A stretch of 64,000 nucleotides of DNA from Planctomycetes bacterium MalM25 (GCA_007745835.1 CP036424.1:1821001-1885000); one strand, 5' to 3'. Positions 54,944-63,214 are shown, numbered from the stretch's first letter. Notes: generated from the sequence alone by a model not told the origin. A program made the numbers and translations.

Positions 54944-56394
54944 GCGAACACGAAACCTCTTTGAATCGCCTGCAAGCTCTGGACTACTCAGTCGTTCAGC
55001 AGTGCATGCATTGCGGCTTGTGCTTGCCGACCTGCCCAACCTATGTGGAGACGGGGCGCGAGCGTTCCAGCCCCCGCGGTCGCATCGCCTTGATGCGCTC
55101 GGTGGCCGATGGCGATCTCGAGTTGTCGCGTGACCTTGCCGAGGAGCTCGACTACTGCGTCGGCTGCTTGGCCTGCCAGACCGCTTGCCCCGCGGGGGTC
55201 GAGTACGTGTCGCTGCTCGAGGCGGGCCGCGCCGCCGGCGAAGAGGCCAAGCTGCTCAGCACGCCCTCGCGGTCGGTCTACCGTTGGCTCGGCATGAAGT
55301 TGCTGATGACCCGGCCGTGGCTCCTGCGCCTGATGGCCCGGGGCGTGTCGATCCAGCAGATCCCGTGGATACGCAAGACACTCTACCGACTCGGCCTGAT
55401 GTACCTTTCACCGCCGGCCCTGAGGAAGCTCGAGCCGACCGCGCCGCTGATGGACCCGCCGTTCAGCGATGCACGCATCGACTCGGTTGAATCGCCCCCC
55501 GCAAAGTGGTGGAAGGGTGAACCTCGCGCCCGGGTCGCGTTGCTTACCGGCTGCGTGCAGGACATTTCTTACGCGCGGGTGAACCGGGCGACCGCCGACG
55601 TGCTGCTCGCCGCGGGCTGCGAGGTGGTAACCCCGCGCGCTCAGCCCTGTTGCGGCTCGCTCCACGCCCACAACGGCGAGGTCGATCTTGCCAAACAGAT
55701 GGCTCGCCGAACGCTCGACCAGTTCGCCCCGGGCGCGTTGACGCCTCTCGACCGCCTTGACGCGGTCATTAGCAACGCGGGCGGGTGCGGCAGCCACCTG
55801 AGACACTACACGAACCTCCTAGGCGATGATCCGGCGTACGCGGAGTTGGCGTCGTCGTGGGACGCCAAGGTCCGCGACGCGCAGGAGTTCGTGTGGCATT
55901 TAGTAGGCGGTAGGCAGAAGGCAGAGGGCAGCAAAGAGGCACCGCCATCGCGGCTTGAAACGGTGCTAGAAGAATCCCCCTCCCCCACAGGGGGAGGGGC
56001 TAGGGGAGGGGGCGCCCCGGGGACGACCTCTTCATCATCAAAACGCCTCACCTACGACGCCTCGTGCCACCTCTGCCACGGCCAGAAGGTGGTGAACCAG
56101 CCGGTCGAGCTTCTCCGCCGCCTGCCCGGGTACGAGTTCGTCCCGCTTGCCGAGTCGGACTGGTGCTGCGGCGCCGCGGGGGTCTACACGATCACCCAGC
56201 CGGAGCAGGCCGGGAAGCTCCTCGAGCGGAAGCTCGGCAACCTGCGGGCGGCCGAACCGGACGTGATCGCGACCGCGAACCCCGGCTGTATGCACCAGCT
56301 GAACCTGGCCAGCCGGGGCGATGAGAGCTTGAAAATAGCCCGGGTCGTCCATCCGATGGAGCTGCTCGCCGAAGCGGTCCACGGATCGAGGTAG
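54940..56394 (+). CDS. glcF: GlcF-type iron-sulfur subunit with an in-frame repeat insertion
   Basis: 484 residues, longer than the usual ~400-430. N-terminal two 4Fe-4S motifs (QCMHCGLCLPTCP; CVGCLACQTACP) and two C-terminal CCG domains (QPCCGSLHAH; DWCCGAAGVYTI). Between them, residues about 321-366 are a low-complexity insert (AEGSKE ... GGGARGGGAP) coded by the repeat element at 55903-56038. The core is otherwise normal. It partners GlcD, taking electrons to quinone. TTG start overlapping the glcD stop. Confidence 0.88.
   Translation: MSEHETSLNRLQALDYSVVQQCMHCGLCLPTCPTYVETGRERSSPRGRIALMRSVADGDLELSRDLAEELDYCVGCLACQTACPAGVEYVSLLEAGRAAGEEAKLLSTPSRSVYRWLGMKLLMTRPWLLRLMARGVSIQQIPWIRKTLYRLGLMYLSPPALRKLEPTAPLMDPPFSDARIDSVESPPAKWWKGEPRARVALLTGCVQDISYARVNRATADVLLAAGCEVVTPRAQPCCGSLHAHNGEVDLAKQMARRTLDQFAPGALTPLDRLDAVISNAGGCGSHLRHYTNLLGDDPAYAELASSWDAKVRDAQEFVWHLVGGRQKAEGSKEAPPSRLETVLEESPSPTGGGARGGGAPGTTSSSSKRLTYDASCHLCHGQKVVNQPVELLRRLPGYEFVPLAESDWCCGAAGVYTITQPEQAGKLLERKLGNLRAAEPDVIATANPGCMHQLNLASRGDESLKIARVVHPMELLAEAVHGSR
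55903..56038. repeat. Repeat/palindrome element inserted in frame in glcF
   Basis: Four degenerate 7-base units G(T/A/G)(A/G)GGC(A/G) stand side by side at 55903-55930. Then a perfect hairpin of C-rich and G-rich arms (55977-55986 with 55990-55999, 3-base loop) is followed by a partial extra G-rich arm. This composition matches dispersed intergenic repeats common in planctomycetes (from general knowledge), but here it is inside an open frame. Ends are approximate. Confidence 0.6.
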
Positions 56395-56489
56395 CGGCGA
56401 GCGGCCGTTTCGCCTATCTCTTGGCGCTGCTGGTGGTTATAGTCATCGCCACGTTCCTGTCATCTGACGGGGATGCCCCACCAATACCC

Positions 56490-56509
56490 GGGGGTTCGGC
56501 AGAACCCCC
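56490..56509 (+). terminator. Hairpin downstream of glcF
   Basis: A perfect 8-base inverted repeat GGGGGTTC/GAACCCCC with a 4-base loop, 96 bases past glcF. A short TTTT occurs about 11 bases further on. It probably ends the plus-strand salvage series before the SulP gene. Confidence 0.6.
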
Positions 56510-56602
56510 CTCCCGCCCGCTTTTCGCCCCCCCTCTGAGAGTCTCCGGCCACGCCTCAAGGCGTGTTGGGCGTGCTCTCGGACCGCGCCCGAGGCCCCGC
56601 CG

Positions 56603-58297
56603 ATGATCGATCTGCTAATCAAGCGCGACGTCAGCCTGAAGACCGAGCTGCTTTCCGGCCTGACGGTTGCCCTGGCGCTGGTCCCCGAGGCGGTCGCCTT
56701 CGCGTTTGTGGCGGGCGTCGATCCCTCGGTCGGTCTGTGGGCGGCGTTCTTCGTCGGCTTCATCACCTCGCTCCTGGGTGGCCGCCCCGGCATGATCTCC
56801 GGCGCCACCGGCGCGATGGCCGTTGTCATGACGGCGTTCGTTGTGCTTTACGGCCTCGAGTACCTGTTCGCCGCCGTGCTGCTGTGCGGTGTGGTTCAGA
56901 TCGCCTGCGGGCTGTTCGGCGTGGGTAAGTACATCCGGCTGCTGCCGCACTCGGTGATGCTCGGCTTCGTGAACGGCCTGGCGATCGTGATCGGCATGGC
57001 CCAGTTCGAGCAACTCAAGACCAATCATCGCGTCGAGTACGACGCCCTCGAAGGGACCTTCGCCATCACGGGCGACTGGCTCAGCGGCGGCGCCATGGCG
57101 CTCACCGCGGCCCTGATCCTAGCGACGATGGCGATCATCCACTTCGTCCCCAAGTTCACTAAGGCGGTGCCCGGCACGCTGGTGGCGATCGTCGCGATGA
57201 CGCTGCTCTGCCACTTGGCGCCGATCGACACGGTGACCGTCAACGACACCGTTCACGAGATGAAGGCCCTCGCCGCCGAGAAGAAGGCCAAGACCGACCT
57301 CTTCGAGGCGGAGAAGCCCGGTTTGCTGTACGCCAAGGTCGACGAGCGGGGCGAGGAGATCGCCGCCGCGGAGATCGCCCTCGACGAGCAGGCCAACACC
57401 CCCGCCGAGCGTGTCGCCGGTCGCTTCGAGATCCCGCACATTCCGCTGACCTTCGAGAGCCTGCTGATCATCGGCGGCCTGGCGGTGACGCTCGCCTCGA
57501 TCGGGCTGATCGAATCGCTCATGACCCTCACGCTCATTGACGAGCTCACCGAGACCCGCGGCTCCAGCAACCGCGAGTGCATGGCCCAGGGCCTCGCCAA
57601 CATGGTCTGCGGCCTGTTCGGCGCCATGGGGGGCTGTGCGATGATCGGCCAGTCGATGATCAACATCCGCTCCGGCGGTCGCCACCGCCTGTCGGGCGTA
57701 TCGGCGGCGCTCTTCTTGCTCGCGTTCATCCTGATCCCGCCCCTCTGGCAGGCGATCGGCATGATCCCTGTGCCCGCTCTCATCGGGGTGATGTTCATCG
57801 TGGTGATCGCCACCTTCGAGTGGACGAGCCTCCGCCTGTGGAACAAGATCCCAGCGAGCGACATGCTGGTGATCGTCGCCGTGTCGGCGATCACGGTGCT
57901 GGCCGACCTGGCGATCGCGGTCGCCTCGGGCGTGGTGATCTCGGCCCTGGTCTTCGCCTGGAAGAAGTCGCACGCGATCCAGGCCGACATCAGCGAGACC
58001 GACGGCGTGAAGACCTACAAACTGGACGGGCCGCTCTTCTTCGGCGCCGTGACGAGCTTCAAGGAGATCTTCACCCCCGCCGAGGATCCGCAGCGTGTCC
58101 GCATCGAGTTCGCCGGCACGAAGGTCTACGACCACTCGGCCCTCGAAGCGATCAATGGTCTCTGCGCGAAGTACCGCGAGCTGGGCAAGGAGGTCACGCT
58201 GAACGACCTGTCTGAGGATTGCCTCGAACTGATCGATCGCGCTGACCGCATCCTCGACGTGAATGTCGAGGAAGACACCGCCCAGGTGGCGGTCTAA
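56603..58297 (+). CDS. SulP-family anion transporter with STAS domain
   Basis: 564 residues. About 10-12 helices with SulP features (ELLSGLTVALALVPEAVAFAFVAGVDP, SLLGGRPGMISGATGA, SLMTLTLIDE) and a C-terminal STAS domain (about 475-560; KVYDHSALEAINGL). These carry sulfate, bicarbonate or related anions. Residues about 209-273 form an unusually charged stretch between membrane helices. The substrate cannot be read from the sequence. ATG 56603. Confidence 0.88.
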   Translation: MIDLLIKRDVSLKTELLSGLTVALALVPEAVAFAFVAGVDPSVGLWAAFFVGFITSLLGGRPGMISGATGAMAVVMTAFVVLYGLEYLFAAVLLCGVVQIACGLFGVGKYIRLLPHSVMLGFVNGLAIVIGMAQFEQLKTNHRVEYDALEGTFAITGDWLSGGAMALTAALILATMAIIHFVPKFTKAVPGTLVAIVAMTLLCHLAPIDTVTVNDTVHEMKALAAEKKAKTDLFEAEKPGLLYAKVDERGEEIAAAEIALDEQANTPAERVAGRFEIPHIPLTFESLLIIGGLAVTLASIGLIESLMTLTLIDELTETRGSSNRECMAQGLANMVCGLFGAMGGCAMIGQSMINIRSGGRHRLSGVSAALFLLAFILIPPLWQAIGMIPVPALIGVMFIVVIATFEWTSLRLWNKIPASDMLVIVAVSAITVLADLAIAVASGVVISALVFAWKKSHAIQADISETDGVKTYKLDGPLFFGAVTSFKEIFTPAEDPQRVRIEFAGTKVYDHSALEAINGLCAKYRELGKEVTLNDLSEDCLELIDRADRILDVNVEEDTAQVAV

Positions 58298-58302
58298 GGG
58301 AC

Positions 58303-59370
58303 TCACTCCCCCACTCGCATCTTCGCGCCGCGGTACAGGATCTCCTTTGCCGCCGCGTAGCGCTTCTCGAGCTTCGGCAGCTCGCCGGCGTGGCCCAGCA
58401 CGATGACGGCGTCGCCACCCGCCAGAGGGCAATCACCCGGCGGGTCGAGCAGCATCGTCCCGTCAGCCCGCCGGACCGCGACGATCAAGAAGCCCCGGTT
58501 GCCGCCCAGGTCGATGTCGCTCAGCTTGTGCCCGTCGAGTGGCGAGTCGGGCGTGATGGGCAGCTCGTCGAGCTTCATGCCGAGCTGACCGAGCTCGTGC
58601 TGCAGGTCGGCGTTGCCGCCGGAGTCGGCGAGCATCTGCTCGGCGCCGGGTCGGGTAATCAGTTGCGCCATCCGCTGCCCGCCGATCACGGCTGGCAGGA
58701 CGACGCGGTCCGCGCCGCTACGGATCAGCTTCTTCTCCGTCGAGGGGTTCTCCGCGCGGGCGATGATCTCCACGTCCGGGTTGAGCTCGCGGGCTGTGAG
58801 CGTGATGAAGACGTTCGCCGCGTCGTCGGGCAGGACGGTCGCCAGCACGCGGGCGCGTTCGACGCCGGCTCGGGAAAGGACTTCCTCTTCGACGGCGTTG
58901 CCCTCAACGATCAGCATGCCGGCGGCTTCGGCGTCGTTGAGTTTCTCCTCGTCCTGATCGACGACGACGAACGCCGCTCCGGAACGCTGCAGCTCGGCCG
59001 CCAGGATGCGCCCGGCGCGGCCGTACCCGCAGAGGATCGTGTGGTCAGACAACGCCTCGATGCCGTGGGTCATCCGCCGGCGGTTGAGCGCGCGGTTGAT
59101 TTCGCCTTCCATCACCATCTGAACAAACCCTCCCGCGATGTAGATGACGCAACCGTAAGAGACGACGATCAGCATCATCGTCACGGTGCGGAGCGTGAGT
59201 GTGTCGACCGGGCGGACCTCGCCGTAGCCGACGCCGAAGATCGTGATCACGACCATGTAGATCGCGTCCGCCAGGCCCCAGCCGTGGGCCGCGTAGACCG
59301 CCGCGGCGACGGCGCAGGTCGTCAAGAAGAAGACGACCGTCGTCAGCAGGCGTTTGAGGGGCACGTGCAC
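58303..59370 (-). CDS. Two-helix K+ channel with RCK (TrkA-N/TrkA-C) domains
   Basis: 355 residues. Two N-terminal helices flank a pore loop with the filter TIFGVGYGE (GVGYG in place of TVGYG). Then a RCK_N Rossmann domain (ILCGYGRAGRILA, VVVDQDEEKLN) and a RCK_C domain. Such proteins are ligand-gated K+ channels of the MthK type. Converges on the SulP gene (5 bases). GTG start at 59370. Confidence 0.88.
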   Translation of the reverse strand: MHVPLKRLLTTVVFFLTTCAVAAAVYAAHGWGLADAIYMVVITIFGVGYGEVRPVDTLTLRTVTMMLIVVSYGCVIYIAGGFVQMVMEGEINRALNRRRMTHGIEALSDHTILCGYGRAGRILAAELQRSGAAFVVVDQDEEKLNDAEAAGMLIVEGNAVEEEVLSRAGVERARVLATVLPDDAANVFITLTARELNPDVEIIARAENPSTEKKLIRSGADRVVLPAVIGGQRMAQLITRPGAEQMLADSGGNADLQHELGQLGMKLDELPITPDSPLDGHKLSDIDLGGNRGFLIVAVRRADGTMLLDPPGDCPLAGGDAVIVLGHAGELPKLEKRYAAAKEILYRGAKMRVGE

Positions 59371-59451
59371 GGGTGGACCGGGGGTGTGGCCATGTCCCGC
59401 CTGAGACGACTCCGAGTCTAATCGAAACCGTCGCGAACAGTATAGATCTCG

Positions 59452-59862
59452 CTACGGGGCCGGCAGATTGAGATCGAAGACGTTGCCGCCCGGCTCGATC
59501 ACGGTCAGGTTGGGCGACGTCTTGCGATTGGAGTGCTCGACGCCGACGATCCGCAGGGCGTCGACCTCGGCCGCGCTCATGTTGGGGCTGGGCGTCCGCG
59601 TGTAGCCGCTGACGGTTACCCGGTACTCGCCCGGCATGAGGCCCCGCGCCTTACCGGTCCGGATCGTGTAGTTGCCATCGGCGTCGGTCTTGCTGATCGC
59701 GGTCGCCCCACCGGCTTGGGGGATGAAGCCGACCCGCAGCCCTTCGTGGGCCTCGCCTCCTACGGTGACTCGGCCGCTAACCGTTGCCGGCATCTCGCTG
59801 CACCCTCCCGCCGTGAGTAGGGCGGAGAGGATCAGCAGGCAACGGAGGGCGATGCTTGGCAT
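59452..59862 (-). CDS. Small lipoprotein with carboxypeptidase-regulatory-like domain
   Basis: 136 residues. Signal peptide with a lipobox (ALLTAGGC), then a compact beta-sandwich (TVSGRVTVGGEAHEGLRVGFIPQ, DADGNYTIRTG, GEYRVTVSGY). It matches the small lipoprotein at 25550-26020 in design and, like it, sits directly downstream of a DUF1559 gene (61-base gap). ATG 59862 chosen for the signal peptide. Confidence 0.82.
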   Translation of the reverse strand: MPSIALRCLLILSALLTAGGCSEMPATVSGRVTVGGEAHEGLRVGFIPQAGGATAISKTDADGNYTIRTGKARGLMPGEYRVTVSGYTRTPSPNMSAAEVDALRIVGVEHSNRKTSPNLTVIEPGGNVFDLNLPAP

Positions 59863-59923
59863 GTTCGTGATCGCTGTCGAGAAGAGAGGGAGTGAGTTGA
59901 GCGGGGGCATAACTGAGCGTCCG

Positions 59924-60943
59924 CTACGGCTTCTCGACAACCTCGTCGCCGCCACGCGTGGAGAGCCGTTGGTAGACATCGTGGTCGATGCCTTCGTTGA
60001 TGAAGCTGACGCTTCCGTCGCACCAGGCGAAGTTGGCCCCGCCGGGGTGCAGGCTGCGGAAGCCCGACTCCTCGTACCAGGCGAAGCTGCCGGGCGGGTC
60101 GGCGAAGTAGTTGAGCGGCACCACGGTGCTGCAGTAGTTGGTGTTGGAGTAGAAAGTAGCGCTGTGCTTGTTCTGCTCCGCCACGTCTTCGCCCAGCATC
60201 ATGGTGTTCGACGTGCCGTCCGTGATGTGCTTGAACTTGGTGGGGCTCAGGTAACTCGCGTAGTAGAAGACGCCCGGCGCCGGAGCGCCGCTGTAGCCCT
60301 TGTAGCGGTCGTAGTCGGTGTTGTGCGGGAACTCCGGCATGAGGTCGTTGCCCTGAAACACATGGATCGGGTTGCCCGCGTTCCCCTTGTAGCTGAGCAT
60401 CGAGACCGGGATGCCGCTCCATTGGGCCTGTTCCTCGGATAAGCCGATCACCGACTGGTCAGAGGGGCACTGCAGCATCTTCAACTCGGTCTGAACCAGT
60501 TGCCGCGCCTCGGGCCGTTTCAGCCCAAGCCCGGAAGCGTTGCCCTGTTGGAAGAAGCCTTCGAAGACATTGGCCTCGGCGAACTGATCGTACAGGCCCG
60601 ACTCCTCGAGGTACGGCAGCACCTCGAGGATCCAGCCAACGCCGGTCTCGTCCTCCCGACGCGAAGCGATCGAGGAACGCTGGCCAGCGCCGAAATTGAA
60701 ACCGCCGTAGCAGGCGGGGAACCGCCCTGTTGCGGACTCGTAGTTCATCACCGCCAGGGCGAGCTGCTTCTGGCCGTTGACGCATTGACTGCGCCGCGCG
60801 GCCTCGCGTGCCGCTTGCACCGCGGGCAGCAAGAGGGCGACCAGGATCCCGATGATCGCGATCACGACCAGCAGTTCGACCAGGGTGAAAGCGGTCGCGG
60901 AGGGGCGAGAAGCCCTCCGCAGCGAAGAGTTGCTCAAGATCAT
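59924..60943 (-). CDS. DUF1559 pseudopilin-like protein
   Basis: 339 residues. The prepilin-like helix is AFTLVELLVVIAIIGILVALL after a basic N-terminus, then QAAREAARRSQCVNGQKQLALAVMNYESA. The C-terminal H-X9-DG motif is HPGGANFAWCDGSVSFI. The companion lipoprotein gene follows. ATG 60943 chosen; the frame is open further upstream. Confidence 0.9.
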   Translation of the reverse strand: MILSNSSLRRASRPSATAFTLVELLVVIAIIGILVALLLPAVQAAREAARRSQCVNGQKQLALAVMNYESATGRFPACYGGFNFGAGQRSSIASRREDETGVGWILEVLPYLEESGLYDQFAEANVFEGFFQQGNASGLGLKRPEARQLVQTELKMLQCPSDQSVIGLSEEQAQWSGIPVSMLSYKGNAGNPIHVFQGNDLMPEFPHNTDYDRYKGYSGAPAPGVFYYASYLSPTKFKHITDGTSNTMMLGEDVAEQNKHSATFYSNTNYCSTVVPLNYFADPPGSFAWYEESGFRSLHPGGANFAWCDGSVSFINEGIDHDVYQRLSTRGGDEVVEKP

Positions 60944-61016
60944 TGCTTCAGGCGCCAGTTGATGAGCGAACCTGGCGGGGCGCGTGCTGGTACGCACACG
61001 CCTCCACGCAGTGTCC

Positions 61017-61036
61017 GGGACAACAGATTATGTCCC
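61017..61036. promoter_or_regulatory. Inverted repeat upstream of a DUF1559 gene
   Basis: GGGACA (61017-61022) and TGTCCC (61031-61036) form a perfect inverted repeat with an 8-base centre, 74 bases upstream of the DUF1559 start. It could be an operator. No T-run marks it as a terminator. Confidence 0.3.
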
Positions 61037-61063
61037 GCCCCGACCGAGTCGGCCATAAAAAGG

Positions 61064-61393
61064 TCACGCCTCGGCCGGTTCGGCCTTAGCCTCTTCGGGC
61101 TTCTGAGCCTTCTTGCGGACCCGCTTGCGCTTGGGGGCCGGGGCGGCCCACTCCTTGGTGAGCGTCTCGAAGACCTCGGGCGACTCGTAGCGGACGATCC
61201 CCTTGGCGTCGGGCATCGGTCCGATCAGGCCACGGAACACGGGCAGTCCACGCAGCGAGAGATCGGTCGAGCAATCGTCGATTCCGATCTGCGTGTGCAT
61301 CCTGAGCAAGTCGTCCGTGTGCGGGTAGTCCTTACTGCGGATCTCCCCATTCGCGCCACGGGTGACGATGCGGATGGTCTTGGCGGCGGGCAT
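61064..61393 (-). CDS. Possible small chromosomal protein with Lys/Ala-rich tail
   Basis: 109 residues, in the same frame as the integrase read-through (see 61064-63214). From the ATG at 61393 the sequence is compact (AAKTIRIVTRGANGEIRSKDYPH, GLPVFRGLIGPMPDAKGIVRY) and ends in a basic Lys/Ala tail (KRKRVRKKAQKPEEAK). I do not recognise it. It lies on the host side of the tRNA, so it is likely an independent gene whose frame happens to join the integrase. Confidence 0.5.
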   Translation of the reverse strand: MPAAKTIRIVTRGANGEIRSKDYPHTDDLLRMHTQIGIDDCSTDLSLRGLPVFRGLIGPMPDAKGIVRYESPEVFETLTKEWAAPAPKRKRVRKKAQKPEEAKAEPAEA

Positions 61394-63214
61394 AGGAGGG
61401 GCTCCGGGGGGCGCACACGATCGGGTTCGATTCGGTCGGCTACGGAGCCCTCCTTCCTGGCCTGGTCCGTTGCGGCGGCGACGCGATCCCCGGGGCCGTC
61501 CTTCGGCCCCCGTTGGGGTTCTGGTTGCGTTGCCATCGAGAGGGATCGGCCAGCCTGCTAGCATCGCGTGAGGCGGCATCTTGGGCCCCCTCGCAGCGGG
61601 TATTGCCCGCAGAACCGCGCCCTCGATCGACCCGACCGGTCCTGCGGGTTCTAGGGAGGGAAGCATGGCGGACCCTCGCTTGTCAGCGGGGCTGCCGACA
61701 GATAACTTCATAGCTTCGGACGCACGGACAAGCGGTTCGCCGCAAACCCGTCGCCCGTCCAGGAGGGTATGCGAATGGCTAGCAGACTGATTCGAAATCA
61801 GTTGCCGGGTAACCGGTTGAGGGTTCGAGTCCCTTGCCCTCCGCTCTGCTTCTGTGGCCGCTGGTGAGCGGCTGGGACCGTCTAAAGCCGGTCTATCAGG
61901 CGATTTACGCCGGACGTCCCAAAGCGATCTTCGCCCGTCTGCGGGCGTGTCAGCTTCGCATCCACTCGCACCGTTTCGCCCCGAAGGGCATGCTGCGCGC
62001 TGTCGTTTGCGCTGCGCTTCTTCAGTTGGATCAAGGTTCGCAGATACCATCCGTCCTAGGTGCTCGGTCGCCAGATGCTGCGATCGATCGGACTGCCTTG
62101 TATAGACGTCTAGTGTGAGGGCGGCGTGGGCGTGTCGCATGATCCCCTGGGCAACCTTGATATCGGCGCCCGAACCGATCAGCCACGAGGCGGTCGTCAC
62201 CCGGAGGCTCTTGAAGTCGATCCGCTCCCCCGCGTGGTTCCGCTCAGCAAGGAAATCGGACGCCGTCATCTGGCCAAGCTGATCGGCTCCTTGAGCACCC
62301 ACCAACCATTGCGTGCGGGCGTGTGCAACGTCTTTACGAAGCATCTCCGCGAGCTTAGAGCCATCAGGCAAGCGGAAGAGGACGCCACTGGCACGGTCGC
62401 CTAGGTGACCCCGAAGATCCTCGGCGAGCCGGTCATCGATAGCCTGACTGGCTGCTTGTCCATTCTTGGTGCCGCCTTCAGGCAGAGACAGATACCAGCC
62501 AGAACGGGACTGCAAGCTGCTGACTGTGAGTCGTCGCAACTCGCTCGGCCGATATCCGGTAGCGACCGCTACCCGGTAAAGGAGTGCTCTCTCTTGACCG
62601 GTCAATCCACGACGCGTCGGCCCCTCGCTCGTAGCGAGGATGAGCCAGGGCCATTCCTCGCTTGTGATGCAACGGCTGACGCGTCGTTTATCGCGTCGCG
62701 GATCGGGTCGCGAAACGGCCGTGAGAGGATCACGTAACAATCGCCCTGATTGATGCGCCCAGCTACTGAACCGCTTAGCCGCCGTGATGGCGGCTTGCAC
62801 AGTCCGGGCGGAACGACCTTGCTCGTGGTAGGATTTGGCGAGTCTCTCGACCGCCGAGGCCTCGATGTCCGAAAGGGATTGGATCCGCCCCACCTCGATC
62901 AACCGGACTAAGTAGCGTCGCGTGTCGGCTAGGTGCTTCTCGGTGCGGCCCGAGGTGCGCAGCTGATCGAAAAACTCTTCCGTCTGTTGATGGATGGGAC
63001 GCTTCGACTCTTGGGTGGCGCGGTCCGTGGATGGATCGATGACACCCTCCTTGCGCAACGCCGCGTCGGCCTCCTGCTTGGCCGCGATCCGTTCGGCGGT
63101 CGCCTTATCGGTCGTCTTAGCCGACCGGGTGACCCGCTTCCCGGTGTGATCAACGAAGCTGTAGTAGTAGTTGCCCTTGGAGCGTTTGCCGCCCCGCTTA
63201 TAAACCGAAGCCAC
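61064..63214 (-). CDS. Tyrosine recombinase (integrase), frame open through the tRNA
   Basis: Residues 1 to about 400 are a phage-type integrase: N-terminal arm-binding and core-binding parts, then catalytic Arg near 222 (GYRPSELRRL), K-S-L-R near 335-338 where H-x-x-R is usual, His361 (MRHAHAAL), and nucleophile Tyr371 (LDVYTR). GTG start. There is no stop for 716 codons: about 458-485 are antisense to tRNA-Ser, and the last 109 match the possible small gene at 61064-61393. The true C-terminus is probably before the tRNA; the end given is only where the frame stops. Confidence 0.75.
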   Translation of the reverse strand: MASVYKRGGKRSKGNYYYSFVDHTGKRVTRSAKTTDKATAERIAAKQEADAALRKEGVIDPSTDRATQESKRPIHQQTEEFFDQLRTSGRTEKHLADTRRYLVRLIEVGRIQSLSDIEASAVERLAKSYHEQGRSARTVQAAITAAKRFSSWAHQSGRLLRDPLTAVSRPDPRRDKRRVSRCITSEEWPWLILATSEGPTRRGLTGQERALLYRVAVATGYRPSELRRLTVSSLQSRSGWYLSLPEGGTKNGQAASQAIDDRLAEDLRGHLGDRASGVLFRLPDGSKLAEMLRKDVAHARTQWLVGAQGADQLGQMTASDFLAERNHAGERIDFKSLRVTTASWLIGSGADIKVAQGIMRHAHAALTLDVYTRQSDRSQHLATEHLGRMVSANLDPTEEAQRKRQRAACPSGRNGASGCEADTPADGRRSLWDVRRKSPDRPALDGPSRSPAATEAERRARDSNPQPVTRQLISNQSASHSHTLLDGRRVCGEPLVRASEAMKLSVGSPADKRGSAMLPSLEPAGPVGSIEGAVLRAIPAARGPKMPPHAMLAGWPIPLDGNATRTPTGAEGRPRGSRRRRNGPGQEGGLRSRPNRTRSCAPPGAPPMPAAKTIRIVTRGANGEIRSKDYPHTDDLLRMHTQIGIDDCSTDLSLRGLPVFRGLIGPMPDAKGIVRYESPEVFETLTKEWAAPAPKRKRVRKKAQKPEEAKAEPAEA
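61762..61843 (+). tRNA. tRNA-Ser(CGA)
   Basis: Full cloverleaf by eye: acceptor GGAGGGT with GCCCTCC, 3-bp D stem TGC/GCA, anticodon stem ACTGA/TCAGT with loop TTCGAAA (anticodon CGA), a long variable arm (GCCGG/CCGGT), T stem GAGGG/CCCTT with TTCGAGT, and discriminator G73 as expected for Ser. CCA is not encoded. It reads UCG codons. Its 3' end is the insertion site of the element to its right. Confidence 0.93.
61821..61843. other. Probable attachment site (attL side) in the tRNA 3' end
   Basis: The T-arm and acceptor 3' half of tRNA-Ser directly precede the element that encodes the integrase. Integrases of this class typically use this part of tRNA genes. The other copy (attR) must lie beyond the right edge, so the core cannot be defined here. 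Confidence 0.5.

Noticed and set aside
55903-55930. CRISPR-like short repeats
   Set aside because: Only four adjacent 7-base units without spacers and no cas genes; they belong to the repeat element in glcF.
56421-56606. Short hydrophobic open frame between glcF and the SulP gene
   Set aside because: The start is doubtful, and it overlaps the glcF terminator hairpin and the SulP start; the composition after the hydrophobic part is Pro/Arg noise.
61040-61052. Inverted repeat CCGAC-CGA-GTCGG as a terminator for the gene ending at 61064
   Set aside because: On that strand the T-run precedes rather than follows the hairpin, and the stem is only five bases.
61064-63214. A single 716-residue integrase
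   Set aside because: The middle is antisense to tRNA-Ser and the last 109 residues look like a separate host protein. I kept the frame limits but treat only about the first 400 residues as integrase.
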